Shown here piece after piece: positions 1 through 9,340 of a stretch of DNA of 64,000 nt. Within the stretch, counting starts at the first letter, position 1. The number at the start of each line of letters is the position of its first letter. Position numbers and translations under genes: made by a program. The notes under the pieces were generated by a model, which worked only from the letters and a program-made list of their open reading frames with translations, made no database searches and had not been told where the DNA came from. This DNA is from Streptomyces macrolidinus (GTDB taxonomy: Bacteria; Actinomycetota; Actinomycetes; Streptomycetales; Streptomycetaceae): assembly GCF_023887685.1 (NCBI RefSeq), contig NZ_JAMWMR010000002.1:186001-250000 (forward strand). Direction: 5' to 3'.

Positions 1-621
1 GGTGGACGTCTCCGCGATGCGCTGCTCGCGCCGCGCCGGGTCCATCGGACCGCCGAAGAACTCGGTGTCCTCGACATAGCCGGGCGCGACCGCGTTCACC
101 GTGATGCCGCGCGGCCCCAACTCCCGCGCCAGCGCGAAGACATACGGGTGCAACGCGGCCTTGGCCGCGCCGTACGCCGCGCTGCCGGAGCCGCGGTAGG
201 CCGCGATCGAGCTGAGGAAGAGCACGCGCCCGCCGGGGCAGGCGAGCCGCTCCCGCAGCGCCTGGGTGAGCAGGACCGAGGTCAGCACGTTCTGCCGGAA
301 GGCGAGGGACCACGCGTGCGCGACGGCTTCGAGCGGGTCCTCGGTCGCGGCCTGGGGCTCCAGCCGTCCGCTGCCGCCCGCGTTGTTGACGAGGACGTCC
401 ACGGTGCCCAGCTCCTGGGCCACGAACCGGGCGAGCCCGCCCACGGCGTGCGGATCGCTCAGATCGGCCGCGTAGGAGAGCGAGCCCGGCACCGAGGCCT
501 TCTCCAGCACCTCCGCCCGCCGCCCGACCAGCAGGACCTGGTCCCCGTCCGCGGCGAAGGCCCGCGCCGCCGCGAGCCCGATGCCCGTACCGCCGCCACT
601 GATCACCACATTGCGCGCCAC
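1..621 (-). CDS. SDR family oxidoreductase (3' end outside window)
   Basis: Partial gene; 207 codons are visible from a GTG start and the frame stays open to the window edge. The N-terminus has a Rossmann nucleotide-binding motif of the SDR type (VISGGGTGIGLAAAR). An NNAG motif follows near residue 85, then the catalytic Ser (FLSSIAAY) and the YxxxK pair (AAYGAAKAAL), then the conserved PG turn (NAVAPGYVEDTEF). This order is diagnostic of classical NAD(P)-dependent short-chain dehydrogenases. The substrate cannot be told from sequence. No ATG is available upstream in frame near the Rossmann motif, so GTG at 621 is the most natural start. It is followed, in the same direction, by no visible partner inside the window. 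Confidence 0.85.
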   Translation of the reverse strand, partial: MARNVVISGGGTGIGLAAARAFAADGDQVLLVGRRAEVLEKASVPGSLSYAADLSDPHAVGGLARFVAQELGTVDVLVNNAGGSGRLEPQAATEDPLEAVAHAWSLAFRQNVLTSVLLTQALRERLACPGGRVLFLSSIAAYRGSGSAAYGAAKAALHPYVFALARELGPRGITVNAVAPGYVEDTEFFGGPMDPARREQRIAETST

Positions 622-704
622 GAGGCGATCGTACTGAGGAGTCCCGGCCGGACGGCCGCATTCGCCCGCCCCCGGAGCGGTCTCGGGGCGTCGCGGACGC
701 GGTG

Positions 705-2291
705 TCAGCGCAGGCTGCGTACGTCCAGATGGCGCAGTACCCGGTCGACGACCTCCGGGTCGGCCCCCGGCTCGCTGCGCGCCGCCAGTACCTCGTGCCG
801 TGCCGCGCTCAGCATCTCCTGCTGGATCCCGCGCAGCCGCTTCACGCGCCGGGCGCGCTGCTCGTACGCCTCCCGCCGTTCCTCCTCGCCCAGGTCGGGG
901 CTGATGCGCACACCGATGTCGAAGGCCCGCCGCACCAGTTGCTCGGTCAGCTCCTCCGGCAGCTCCTCGACCTCCTCGATCTCCCTGAGCCGGTGCCTCG
1001 CCGCCTTGGCCGCGCGGATCGCCAGCGTCCGTTCGAACTCCTTCTCGCTCTCCGTGTCGCCCCGTACCCCGAGCAGCTTCACCAGCCAGGGCAGGGTGAG
1101 CCCCTGGAGGACGAGCGTCGACATGATCACCCCGAACGCGATGAAGACGATCTCGTCGCGGTCCGGGAAGGGCGACCCGTCGTTCGTCGTCAGGGGAATG
1201 GCCAGGACCAGCGCCACCGACGCCACGCCCCGCATCCCCGACCACCACATCACGACGGACTCGCGCCAGGTCATCGGGATGTCCTCGTCGTAGTCCCGGC
1301 GGGCGTGCAGCCGTTTGGTCAGCCAGGTTGCCGGCAGCAGCCACAGCAGCCGTACGAGCACCACGACGGCGACCACCGCGGCGGCCCAGCCGAGCATCTC
1401 GCCCCAGCGCCCGGCCGCGGTGCGGGTCGCGTTGTGCAGCTCCAGCCCGATCAGCCCGAACGCGACGCCGGTGACCAGGGTGTCCACCACGTCCCAGAAC
1501 GTGTGCCCGGCGAGCCGCATCATCACGTCGTCCGGGTCGGAGGCGTACTCCGCCAGGAACAGCGCGGTGACCAGCACGGACAGCACACCGGAACCGTGCA
1601 GCGCCTCGGCCAGGACGTACGACGCGTACGGCAGCAGGAGCGTCAGGCTGATCTGCAGGGTGGCGTCGCCGAGCAGGTCGAGGAGCCGGTTGGCGGCCCA
1701 GCCGAGGGCCAGCCCGATGGCGAGGGCGACCAGCGCGGAGAGCGCCAGTTCGAGCGCGGCGTGCGGCAGGGAGAACGTCCCGCTCGCGACGGCGGCGATC
1801 GCCACGTGGTACAGCACGATCGCCGTCACGTCGTTGAACAGGCCCTCGCCCGCCAGGATCGACACCAGGCGCCGGGGCAGCCCGAGTTGGCCCGCGACGG
1901 CGGTCGCGGCGACCGGGTCGGGCGGCGCGACCAGCGCGCCGAGCGTGATCGCCGCCGCGACCGGCAGCCCCGGCACGATCGTGTGCGCGACGGCGGCCAC
2001 GCACACGGTGGTGACGAACACCAGGGCCACGGCCAGCAGGAAGATCGGACGCCGGTTGGCCGCGAACTGCCGCCATGAGGTCCGGCGCACCGCGGCGTAC
2101 AGCAGCGGCGGCAGCAGCGCGGGCAGGATCAGCTCGGGCGGGATGTTGACGTTCGGGACGAACCGCATCAGCGCGAGCGCCATCCCGAGCAGGGTCATCA
2201 GTACCGGTGCCGGTAACCCGAGCCGGTCCCCGACCGGGACGCTCACCACGGCCCCGAGCAGCATCAGAAGCAACAGCGCCAACTGAGCCAC
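705..2291 (-). CDS. Na+/H+ antiporter, CPA1 family
   Basis: A 528-residue membrane protein with about twelve hydrophobic segments in the first 400 residues. It carries the family motifs APPDPVAATAV near residue 145 and EGLFNDVTAIV near residue 175; the Asp residues there are the expected ion-binding sites of CPA1 exchangers. The C-terminal 110 residues are charged and helical (RHLREIEEVEELPEELTEQ-like) and should form the cytoplasmic regulatory tail. The predicted role is electroneutral Na+/H+ (or K+/H+) exchange at the plasma membrane for pH and salt homeostasis. It lies downstream of rluD on the same strand with about 120 bp between. The ATG at 2291 gives a full first membrane helix. Confidence 0.9.
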   Translation of the reverse strand: MAQLALLLLMLLGAVVSVPVGDRLGLPAPVLMTLLGMALALMRFVPNVNIPPELILPALLPPLLYAAVRRTSWRQFAANRRPIFLLAVALVFVTTVCVAAVAHTIVPGLPVAAAITLGALVAPPDPVAATAVAGQLGLPRRLVSILAGEGLFNDVTAIVLYHVAIAAVASGTFSLPHAALELALSALVALAIGLALGWAANRLLDLLGDATLQISLTLLLPYASYVLAEALHGSGVLSVLVTALFLAEYASDPDDVMMRLAGHTFWDVVDTLVTGVAFGLIGLELHNATRTAAGRWGEMLGWAAAVVAVVVLVRLLWLLPATWLTKRLHARRDYDEDIPMTWRESVVMWWSGMRGVASVALVLAIPLTTNDGSPFPDRDEIVFIAFGVIMSTLVLQGLTLPWLVKLLGVRGDTESEKEFERTLAIRAAKAARHRLREIEEVEELPEELTEQLVRRAFDIGVRISPDLGEEERREAYEQRARRVKRLRGIQQEMLSAARHEVLAARSEPGADPEVVDRVLRHLDVRSLR

Positions 2292-2412
2292 GGCCAGCTC
2301 CGCGAGGTCGGACGATCACACGAGGGAGCTCAAGACTGCCACGTCACCCCGCCCCACCGGCCTTTTGGCGCCCCAGGGCCGGTAGGGAGTTGCCCGCCGC
2401 ATATACGGCGGC

Positions 2413-3357
2413 TTACCGCCAGCTCTCCTCGCGCACCGTGTCCAGCGCCTTCTGCAGGTCGGCAGGGTAGGCGCTCTCGAACTCGACCCACCGCCCGTCC
2501 CCCGGATGCTCGAAGCCGAGCCGGACGGCATGCAACCACTGGCGGGTCAGGCCGAGCCGCTTGGCGAGCGTCGGGTCGGCGCCGTACGTCAGGTCGCCGA
2601 CGCAGGGGTGGCGGTGCGCGGACATGTGGACGCGGATCTGGTGGGTGCGGCCGGTCTCCAGCTTGACGTCGAGCAGGGAGGCCGAGCGGAACGCCTCGAT
2701 CAGGTCGTAGTGCGTGACGGAGGGCTTGCCCTCGGCCGTGACCGCCCACTTGTAGTCGTGGTTCGGGTGGCGTCCGATGGGCGCGTCGATGGTGCCGCTG
2801 GTCGGGTCGGGGTGGCCCTGGACGAGCGTGTGGTACCGCTTGTCGACCGTGCGCTCCTTGAACTGGCGCTTGAGCGACGTGTACGCGTACTCCGACTTGG
2901 CCACGACCATCAGGCCGGACGTGCCCACGTCGAGGCGGTGCACGATGCCCTGGCGCTCGGCGGCGCCGGAGGTCGAGATGCGGTACCCGGCGGCGGCGAG
3001 ACCGCCGATCACGGTGGGGCCGGACCAGCCGGGCGACGGGTGCGCGGCGACGCCGACGGGCTTGACGATCACGACCACGTCATCGTCGTCGTGCACGATC
3101 TCCATGCCCTCGACGGGCTCGGCGACCACCTGCACCGGCGCGGGCGCCTGCGGCATCTCCACCTCGAGCCAGGCGCCGCCGTGCACGCGCTCGGACTTGC
3201 CGACCGCCGTGCCGTCGACCAGCACCTTGCCCGCCGCGGCCAGCTCGGCCGCCTTCGTACGGGAGAAGCCGAACATGCGGGAGATGGCGGCGTCGACGCG
3301 CTCGCCCTCCAGGCCGTCGGGCACGGGCAGGGTACGGATCTCGGGAAGCGTGCTCAC
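2413..3357 (-). CDS. rluD: 23S rRNA pseudouridine synthase, RluD type
   Basis: 314 residues from GTG. An N-terminal S4 RNA-binding domain (about residues 10-75: [20 protein letters not shown]) is followed by the RluA/RluD catalytic domain. The catalytic Asp sits in [18 protein letters not shown], and the GRTHQIRVH motif comes later. The family isomerises uridines in helix 69 of 23S rRNA. The open frame extends to 3408, but the extra 17 residues are not family-like. The hexamer CATACT ends 6 nt before the GTG, which suggests a leaderless transcript. The gene lies 58 bp after lspA on the same strand, and lspA-rluD adjacency is common in bacteria. Specificity between RluD and paralogues is inferred from the S4 domain and context. 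Confidence 0.92.
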   Translation of the reverse strand: MSTLPEIRTLPVPDGLEGERVDAAISRMFGFSRTKAAELAAAGKVLVDGTAVGKSERVHGGAWLEVEMPQAPAPVQVVAEPVEGMEIVHDDDDVVVIVKPVGVAAHPSPGWSGPTVIGGLAAAGYRISTSGAAERQGIVHRLDVGTSGLMVVAKSEYAYTSLKRQFKERTVDKRYHTLVQGHPDPTSGTIDAPIGRHPNHDYKWAVTAEGKPSVTHYDLIEAFRSASLLDVKLETGRTHQIRVHMSAHRHPCVGDLTYGADPTLAKRLGLTRQWLHAVRLGFEHPGDGRWVEFESAYPADLQKALDTVREESWR

Positions 3358-3415
3358 CCGTCGAGTATGCCGGACGGCGCCGGCACCCCGGACAGGGGCT
3401 GTGGACAACCGGTGC

Positions 3416-4075
3416 TCAGTCCTTGTGGACGGTGCCGTCGGGGTCCCGGCCGAGGAAGGACAGCAGCACGATCAGGATGCCGCCGCAGACGATCGCCGAG
3501 TCGCCGAGGTTGAAGACGGCGAAGTGCTTGGGCGAGATGAAGTCGACGACCGCGCCCTTGAAGAGGCCCGGCGCGCGGAAGATCCGGTCGGTGAGGTTGC
3601 CCAGCGCGCCGCCGAGCAGCAGGCCGAGCGCGATCGCCCAGGGCAGGCTGTAGAGCTTGCGCGCGAGCCGGATGATCACGACGATCACCGTGGCCGCGAT
3701 CAGCGTGAAGATCACGGTGAACGCCTCGCCGATGCTGAAGGCGGCTCCCGCGTTGCGGATCACCTCGAGGCGCAGCCAGTCGCCGATGACCTGGACCGGC
3801 GCGTGATGCTCCAGCTTCGCGACCACGATCAGCTTGCTGGCCAGGTCGAGCGCGTAGGCGACGGCGGCGACGGCGAACAGGACGACGATCCGCCGCTTGC
3901 CCCGGCCCTCGGCGGAACCGGACACCGCCTGCGCCATGCCGAGGGCCTCGGCCGAGGCCGCCTCGACGGTCGCCGCGGCGGAGTCCGAGCGGGGTCGTTC
4001 ACCGGACTGCTCCGGCCCGGCCCCTGCCGCGTCTGGGGTATCCGGCGTACCGATCATGCGCTCCGCCTCTGCCAC
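3416..4075 (-). CDS. lspA: Lipoprotein signal peptidase II
   Basis: 219 residues. Four membrane helices begin near residue 62 ([20 protein letters not shown]). The two catalytic Asp residues are visible in GNLTDR (D163) and FNLGDSAIV (D192), separated by the conserved VVDFI segment. It cleaves the signal peptide of diacylglyceryl-modified prolipoproteins within the membrane. The first 60 residues form a hydrophilic Ala/Glu/Ser-rich extension not found in short enterobacterial LspA; this is common in streptomycetes. Internal ATG codons at residues 7 and 47 are alternative starts. It precedes rluD and follows the DksA-like gene on the same strand. Confidence 0.95.
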   Translation of the reverse strand: MAEAERMIGTPDTPDAAGAGPEQSGERPRSDSAAATVEAASAEALGMAQAVSGSAEGRGKRRIVVLFAVAAVAYALDLASKLIVVAKLEHHAPVQVIGDWLRLEVIRNAGAAFSIGEAFTVIFTLIAATVIVVIIRLARKLYSLPWAIALGLLLGGALGNLTDRIFRAPGLFKGAVVDFISPKHFAVFNLGDSAIVCGGILIVLLSFLGRDPDGTVHKD

Positions 4076-4156
4076 GTGAGTCCCTCAACCTAGGTGCCTG
4101 ACTGTGGACGAGACTACGACACCGGCTCGCCCGGCCATGCCGCCAGGCGGGACTCG

Positions 4157-5398
4157 TCAGTGGCGTTCCTGCTTCTGCTTGCACTCGACGCACAGCGTGG
4201 CGCGCGGGAAGGCCTGCATCCGGGCCTTCCCGATGGGGCTGCCGCAGTTCTCGCACAGACCGTAGGTACCGGCGTCGAGGCGCTCCAGGGCGCGCTCGGT
4301 CTGGTCGAGCATCTCGCGCGCGTTGGCGGCGAGGGCCAGCTCGTGCTCGCGCGTGATGTTCTTGGTACCGGCGTCGGCCTGGTCGTCACCGGCACCGTCC
4401 CCGGAGTCGCGCATGAGGCCGACCAGCGCCTGCTCGGAGGCCTCGATCTCGGCGCGCAGCCGGAGCGCGTCGCCCTGCAGCTCGGCTCGCGCGTCGGTCA
4501 CCTCCTCGGGGGTCCACGGGGTCTCACCGGGGCGCACCGCGAGTTCGCCGGGCTCCACCGACCGTGCCTTGGGGACCGCGGTGGCCGTGCCAGGAGTCTT
4601 CTTCGCAACCACTGTCGTGGCTCCCGTCTGCTGGGCGGCCTCGACCGCACCCGCCTTCTTCTTCGCCGCGCTCTTGCCGCCCTTGGCGACGGCCTTCTTC
4701 GCCGCGCTCTTGCCGCCCTTGGCGACGGCCTTCTTCGCCACCGCGTCCTTGGCGTCGACCTTCTTCGCCGCCTCCTTCGTGACCGTCTTCCTCGTGACCG
4801 TCTTCTTCACCGCCGTCTTCCCGGCGACGGGCTTCTTCGCCCCTGTGTCCTCGGCGCCGGCCTTCTTCGCCGCCGCCTCCTTCGTGACCGTCTTCTTCAC
4901 CGCTGCCTTCCCGGCGGCGGTCTTCTTCGCCGTCGCCTTCTCGGCCGCGGCGCCTGTCGCCGCTGCCTTCTTGCCGACCCTCTTCCCGCCGACCGCCTCC
5001 TTGCCGACCGCCTTCTCGGCAGCCGCCTTCTCACCCGCCGCCTTCTTGGCTGGGGCCTTCTTGGCGGGGGCCGCAGGTCCGGCCGCCTCCTTGGCGACCG
5101 CCTTCTCGGCCGGGCCCGCAGATCCGGCCGCCTTCGAGGCCGCCGCCTTCTTCGTCGCGGGCCGTGCCGCCGCCTTCTTCCGCGCGGCACCCGATGCCTC
5201 CATGGCCGCCGCCTCCCTGGCCGGAGCCTGCTCGGCCGCCGCCGGGCTCCGCCCGCGCACGGCCCCGGCGACAGCCGTTCCGTTCACCTCTGTGGGCCCG
5301 GCTGCCCCGTGTGCGGTCGTGCCGGTGGGCGCACGCGTGGCCGCCGCGCCGCCGGATCCACCCGGCGGTCGCTGTACGGCGGTCTTCTTCGCCACCAT
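4157..5398 (-). CDS. DksA/TraR-type zinc-finger protein with long Lys/Ala-rich arm
   Basis: 413 residues from ATG at 5398, which has an AAGGGG ribosome site about ten bases upstream. The C-terminal 110 residues are DksA/TraR-like: a helical coiled-coil segment, then a C4 zinc finger ([13 protein letters not shown] ... CVECKQKQ). The N-terminal ~270 residues are almost only Ala, Lys, Gly, Thr and Val, in repeated AAKK/VAKK units. They resemble the C-terminal tails of actinobacterial histone-like HU proteins and of histone H1. A DksA-type domain suggests binding in the RNA polymerase secondary channel, and the basic arm suggests DNA binding; both are inference. The acidic residues at the tip of the DksA coiled coil cannot be judged by eye. 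The reading frame continues upstream to 5977 without a stop, but that part is leader and T-box sequence. Confidence 0.85.
   Translation of the reverse strand: MVAKKTAVQRPPGGSGGAAATRAPTGTTAHGAAGPTEVNGTAVAGAVRGRSPAAAEQAPAREAAAMEASGAARKKAAARPATKKAAASKAAGSAGPAEKAVAKEAAGPAAPAKKAPAKKAAGEKAAAEKAVGKEAVGGKRVGKKAAATGAAAEKATAKKTAAGKAAVKKTVTKEAAAKKAGAEDTGAKKPVAGKTAVKKTVTRKTVTKEAAKKVDAKDAVAKKAVAKGGKSAAKKAVAKGGKSAAKKKAGAVEAAQQTGATTVVAKKTPGTATAVPKARSVEPGELAVRPGETPWTPEEVTDARAELQGDALRLRAEIEASEQALVGLMRDSGDGAGDDQADAGTKNITREHELALAANAREMLDQTERALERLDAGTYGLCENCGSPIGKARMQAFPRATLCVECKQKQERH
4658..4729. repeat. Perfect 36-bp tandem duplication inside the DksA-like gene
   Basis: Two identical 36-bp units (4658-4693 and 4694-4729) encode two copies of the 12-residue unit [12 protein letters not shown]. 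Identity at DNA level points to recent slippage or unequal recombination in the basic arm, so arm length is likely to vary between strains. Confidence 0.9.
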
Positions 5399-5413
5399 GG
5401 CCGCGGCCCCTTG

Positions 5414-5452
5414 GCTTCTGTGATCAGCTTCCGTGATCTCGGCTTCCGTGGT
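5414..5452 (-). repeat. Three 11-bp repeats in the leader of the DksA-like gene
   Basis: On the transcript strand ATCACGGAAGC-like units occur three times, at 5442-5452, 5427-5437 and 5414-5424, with one or no mismatches and spacings of 13 and 15 bp. They lie between the predicted promoter and the ribosome binding site, so they are in the 5' untranslated region. Function unknown. Confidence 0.7.
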
Positions 5453-5474
5453 CTCGCGCGCAGATCGTGCTGGG

Positions 5475-5503
5475 ACGATAAATCGACTTCTGGCCCGCGG
5501 CAA
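5475..5503 (-). promoter_or_regulatory. Candidate promoter of the DksA-like gene
   Basis: Minus-strand TTGCCG, 17-bp spacer, TATCGT matches the streptomycete housekeeping sigma pattern. Transcription would begin near 5468 and give a leader of about 70 nt that contains the three 11-bp repeats. The rest of 5504-5712 shows no gene. Confidence 0.5.
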
Positions 5504-5724
5504 CGGGGCACGCTCACGAGGCGCCCGTCGCACGCGGGCCGCGCGCCGAGCCTCCATCCGTTGTGCCCAGCTCTCCGGCCGGTAATCCGCCGGGCCCGAC
5601 ATCCCGGCGTCCGGGACGACCCGCGCCTGGCCATTCGGGTCACCGCGCACGCCGCGGCGCCCCCGGTCACGGGGCGGACGAAATCCGGTCGGCCGCTGTC
5701 CGTGGGGCGCCGTACACTGGGCGG

Positions 5725-6034
5725 AGCGAACAGCGTGGATGGGGACGAGTAGCGGCGTACGCAGCCATGAGCGATCCGGGGACGGTGGAAGCCCGGAGGC
5801 CCGCGCGACGTGAAGATCACCCCGGAGCCGCCGGAAGAACGCCTTGGGTCCGCCCAGGGCCGGTAGAACCGGTATCGCGACCCCAATGAGGGGGCTCATC
5901 GATGCGTACGGCGCACCGAGGAGCCAAGGAGGGTGGTACCGCGGGAGCGCGCCGCACACGGCGTACGCAGGATTCACGGAATCCGGGCTCTCGTCCCTCC
6001 GACGGAAGGCAGCACGTCCGCCGGAGGAAGATCA
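5725..6034 (+). promoter_or_regulatory. T-box riboswitch controlling ileS (translational type)
   Basis: The leader has the parts of a tRNA-sensing T-box. A Stem I distal loop region is at 5770-5795 (GGTGGAAGCCCGG). The specifier codon ATC (Ile) is at 5816-5818 within GAAGATCACC. The T-box AGGGTGGTACCGCGG is at 5930-5944, with the UGGU bulge at 5934-5937 that can pair the ACCA end of tRNA-Ile. A GGATTC/GAATCC hairpin follows at 5970-5984. No Rho-independent terminator precedes the start. Instead CCTCCG at 5997-6002 is complementary to the ribosome site CGGAGG at 6022-6027. Uncharged tRNA-Ile should therefore free the ribosome site, as known for actinobacterial ileS T-boxes. A TACACT -10 element is at 5713-5718. 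Confidence 0.93.
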
Positions 6035-9000
6035 ATGACGCAGTACCGCCAGGTGCCCGCCCAGGTCGACCTGCCCGCACTCGAGCACGCCGTGCTCGAC
6101 TTCTGGCGCGAGCAGAAGATCTTTGCCAAGACCCTGGAGCAGTCCGAGGGCCGCCCTGAATGGGTGTTCTACGAAGGCCCGCCCACCGCCAACGGCATGC
6201 CGGGCGCCCACCACATCGAGGCCCGCGTCTTCAAGGACGTCTTCCCGCGCTTCCGCACCATGCGCGGCTACCACGTGGCCCGCAAGGCCGGATGGGACTG
6301 CCACGGCCTGCCCGTGGAGCTGGCCGTCGAGAAGGAGCTGGGCTTCTCCGGCAAGCAGGACATCGAGGCGTACGGCATCGCCGAGTTCAACGCCAAGTGC
6401 CGCGAGTCGGTCACCCGCCACACCGACGCCTTCGCCGAGCTGACGACCCGCATGGGCTACTGGGTCGACCTGGACGACGCGTACCGCACCATGGACCCGG
6501 AGTACGTCGAGTCGGTCTGGTGGTCGCTGAAGGAGATCTTCTCCAAGGGCCTGCTGGTCCAGGACCACCGCGTCGCCCCCTGGTGCCCGCGCTGCGGCAC
6601 CGGCCTCTCCGACCACGAGCTGGCGCAGGGCTACGAGACGGTCGTCGACCCGTCGGTCTACGTCCGCTTCCCGCTGACCTCAGGACCGCTCGCGGGCGAG
6701 GCCGCGCTCCTGGTGTGGACGACCACCCCTTGGACCCTGGTCTCCAACACGGCGGTCGCCGCGCACCCCGAGGTCACCTACGTCGTCGCCACCGACGGCA
6801 CGGAGCAGGTCGTCGTCGCCGAGCCGCTGCTCGCCAAGGCGCTCGGCGAGGGCTGGGAGCCCACCGGACAGACCTTCACCGGCACCGAGATGGAGCGCTG
6901 GACGTACCGACGCCCCTTCGAGCTGGTCGAGTTCAGCGAGCCCGCCCACTACGTGGTCAACGCCGAGTACGTGACCACCGAGGACGGTACGGGCCTGGTC
7001 CACCAGTCCCCCGCCTTCGGTGAGGACGACCTCAGGGTCTGCCGCTCCTACGGCCTGCCCGTGGTCAACCCGGTCCGCCCCGACGGCACCTTCGAGGAGG
7101 ACCTGCCGCTGGTCGGCGGCGTCTTCTTCAAGAAGGCCGACGAACAGCTCACCGAGGACCTGAAGCAGCGCGGCCTCCTCTTCCGCCACCTGCCGTACGA
7201 GCACAGCTACCCGCACTGCTGGCGCTGCCACACCGCGCTGCTCTACTACGCCCAGCCCTCCTGGTACATCCGTACGACGGCCGTCAAGGACCGTCTGATC
7301 CAGGAGAACGAGAAGACCAACTGGTTCCCGGACACGGTCAAGCACGGCCGGTTCGGTGACTGGCTGAACAACAACATCGACTGGGCGCTGTCCCGCAACC
7401 GCTACTGGGGCACCCCGCTGCCCATCTGGCGCTGCGCGGAGGACCACCTCACCTGCGTCGGCTCCCGCGCGGAGCTGACCGAGCTGTCCGGCACGGACCA
7501 GTCGGGCCTGGACCCGCACCGGCCGTACATCGACGAGGTCACCTTCGCCTGCCCGCACGAGGGCTGCGGCGCGACGGCCACGCGCGTGCCGGAGGTCATC
7601 GACGCCTGGTACGACTCGGGTTCGATGCCGTTCGCGCAGTGGGGCTACCCGTACAAGAACAAGGAGCTGTTCGAGAGCCGGTACCCGGCGCAGTTCATCT
7701 CCGAGGCGATCGACCAGACCCGCGGCTGGTTCTACACGCTGATGGCCGTCGGCACCCTGGTCTTCGACAAGTCCTCGTACGAGAACGTGGTCTGCCTCGG
7801 CCACATCCTCGCCGAGGACGGCCGCAAGATGTCCAAGCACCTAGGCAACATCCTCCAGCCGATCCCGTTGATGGACCAGCACGGCGCCGACGCGGTCCGC
7901 TGGTTCATGGCGGCGGGCGGTTCCCCCTGGGCGGCCCGGCGCGTGGGCCACGGCACCATCCAGGAGGTCGTCCGCAAGACGCTCCTGACGTACTGGAACA
8001 CGGTCGCCTTCCAGGCGCTGTACGCCCGGACGGCGAACTGGGCGCCGAGCGAGGCCGACCCGGCCCCGGCCGACCGCCCGGTCCTCGACCGCTGGCTGCT
8101 GTCGGAACTCCACGCGCTCACCGACCAGGTGACGCGGTCCCTGGAGGGATACGACACCCAGCGCGCCGGCAAGCTCCTGTCCGCGTTCGTCGACGACCTG
8201 TCGAACTGGTACGTCCGCCGCTCGCGGCGCCGCTTCTGGCAGGGCGACAAGGCGGCGCTGCGCACGCTGCACGAGGTGCTGGAGACGGTCACCAAGCTGA
8301 TGGCGCCGCTGACCCCGTTCGTCACCGAGCGGGTGTGGCAGGACCTCGTGGTGCCGGTGACCCCGGGCGCCCCGGAGTCGGTGCACCTGTCGTCCTGGCC
8401 CGAGGCGGACCTGTCCGCGATCGACCCGGAGCTGTCGAAGCAGATGGTGCTGGTGCGCCGTCTCGTCGAACTGGGCCGTGCCACGCGCGCGGAGTCGGGC
8501 GTCAAGACGCGTCAGCCGCTGTCCCGCGCGCTGGTCGCGGTGAGCGGCTTCGAGTCGCTGGACCCGGCGCTGCACACGCAGATCACGGAGGAGCTGAACG
8601 TCGAGGCGCTCGCCTCGCTGAGCGAGGTCGGCGGCTCGCTGGTCGACACGACGGCGAAGGCGAACTTCCGTGCGCTGGGCAAGCGTTTCGGCAAGCGCGT
8701 CCAGGACGTCGCCAAGGCCATCGCGGGCGCGGACGCGGCGGCCCTGTCCCTGGCCCTGCGCGAGGGCACGGCGTCGGTGGAGGTCGACGGCGAGACCGTC
8801 ACCCTCGCCCCCGACGAGGTGATCATCACGGAGACCCCGCGCGAGGGCTGGTCGGTGGCGTCCGACTCCGGCGCGACGGTCGCTCTCGACCTGGAGATCA
8901 CCGAGGAGTTGCGGCAGGCGGGCCTCGCGCGTGACGCGATCCGGCTGATCCAGGAGGCGCGCAAGAACAGCGGCCTGGACGTCGCCGACCGGATCGCGCT

Positions 9001-9172
9001 CCGCTGGACCGCGACGGACCCGGCGGTCATCGCGGCCCTGACCGAGCACTCCGGTCTGATCGCCGACGAGGTCCTGGCCACGGACTTCGCCCAGGGCGAG
9101 GCGGACGGGAGCTACGGCACCCCGTTCACCGACGAGCCCCTGAGCCTGACGTTCCGCCTGCGCAAGGCATAA
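6035..9172 (+). CDS. ileS: Isoleucyl-tRNA synthetase, IleRS2-like
   Basis: 1045 residues; charges tRNA-Ile with isoleucine in the cytoplasm. The start is ATG at 6035, 7 nt after GGAGG; the open frame begins at 5933 inside the T-box and that extension is not coding. The first signature reads ANGMPGAHHIEA: where other enzymes have HIGH, residues 57-60 are GAHH. The second signature is KMSKH at 598-602. An editing (CP1) domain lies between, and the C-terminal anticodon-binding region is long, as in the eukaryote-like type 2 class. The GXHH form is the one described for mupirocin-hyper-resistant IleRS2 enzymes. A hairpin terminator follows the stop. Regulated by the upstream T-box. Confidence 0.97.
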   Translation: MTQYRQVPAQVDLPALEHAVLDFWREQKIFAKTLEQSEGRPEWVFYEGPPTANGMPGAHHIEARVFKDVFPRFRTMRGYHVARKAGWDCHGLPVELAVEKELGFSGKQDIEAYGIAEFNAKCRESVTRHTDAFAELTTRMGYWVDLDDAYRTMDPEYVESVWWSLKEIFSKGLLVQDHRVAPWCPRCGTGLSDHELAQGYETVVDPSVYVRFPLTSGPLAGEAALLVWTTTPWTLVSNTAVAAHPEVTYVVATDGTEQVVVAEPLLAKALGEGWEPTGQTFTGTEMERWTYRRPFELVEFSEPAHYVVNAEYVTTEDGTGLVHQSPAFGEDDLRVCRSYGLPVVNPVRPDGTFEEDLPLVGGVFFKKADEQLTEDLKQRGLLFRHLPYEHSYPHCWRCHTALLYYAQPSWYIRTTAVKDRLIQENEKTNWFPDTVKHGRFGDWLNNNIDWALSRNRYWGTPLPIWRCAEDHLTCVGSRAELTELSGTDQSGLDPHRPYIDEVTFACPHEGCGATATRVPEVIDAWYDSGSMPFAQWGYPYKNKELFESRYPAQFISEAIDQTRGWFYTLMAVGTLVFDKSSYENVVCLGHILAEDGRKMSKHLGNILQPIPLMDQHGADAVRWFMAAGGSPWAARRVGHGTIQEVVRKTLLTYWNTVAFQALYARTANWAPSEADPAPADRPVLDRWLLSELHALTDQVTRSLEGYDTQRAGKLLSAFVDDLSNWYVRRSRRRFWQGDKAALRTLHEVLETVTKLMAPLTPFVTERVWQDLVVPVTPGAPESVHLSSWPEADLSAIDPELSKQMVLVRRLVELGRATRAESGVKTRQPLSRALVAVSGFESLDPALHTQITEELNVEALASLSEVGGSLVDTTAKANFRALGKRFGKRVQDVAKAIAGADAAALSLALREGTASVEVDGETVTLAPDEVIITETPREGWSVASDSGATVALDLEITEELRQAGLARDAIRLIQEARKNSGLDVADRIALRWTATDPAVIAALTEHSGLIADEVLATDFAQGEADGSYGTPFTDEPLSLTFRLRKA

Positions 9173-9182
9173 CGGCGGCCGC

Positions 9183-9225
9183 GAAGGCCCGGATCCGCCA
9201 ACTTCCTTGGTGACTCCGGGCCTTC
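9183..9225 (+). terminator. Hairpin terminator after ileS
   Basis: Perfect 11-bp stem GAAGGCCCGGA (9183-9193) with TCCGGGCCTTC (9215-9225), 10 bp after the ileS stop. There is no long U-tract, as is usual in streptomycetes. Confidence 0.75.
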
Positions 9226-9267
9226 GGCGTTGCGGCAGGGGGACACAGGTGCGGTGTGCCGAGACAA

Positions 9268-9304
9268 GGGCGGGGCCCCGGATCGAGAATCCGGGGCCCC
9301 GCCC
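9268..9304. terminator. Bidirectional hairpin between ileS and divIVA
   Basis: Perfect 16-bp stem: GGGCGGGGCCCCGGAT (9268-9283) pairs with 9289-9304 around a 5-nt loop. It lies 36 bp beyond the divIVA stop, between two convergent genes, so it can serve both strands. Confidence 0.85.
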
Positions 9305-9340
9305 TGAATGCTGCCGCTGTCTACGGCGCCTGTACGACCG

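Noticed and set aside
5399..5977. Upstream extension of the DksA-like frame (606-residue version)
   Set aside because: It runs through the promoter, leader repeats and T-box of ileS; composition is not protein-like and a good ribosome site exists at 5398.
5933..6034. Longer ileS start inside the T-box
   Set aside because: The segment is the conserved T-box/antisequestrator RNA; ATG at 6035 has a strong ribosome site and begins the family sequence.
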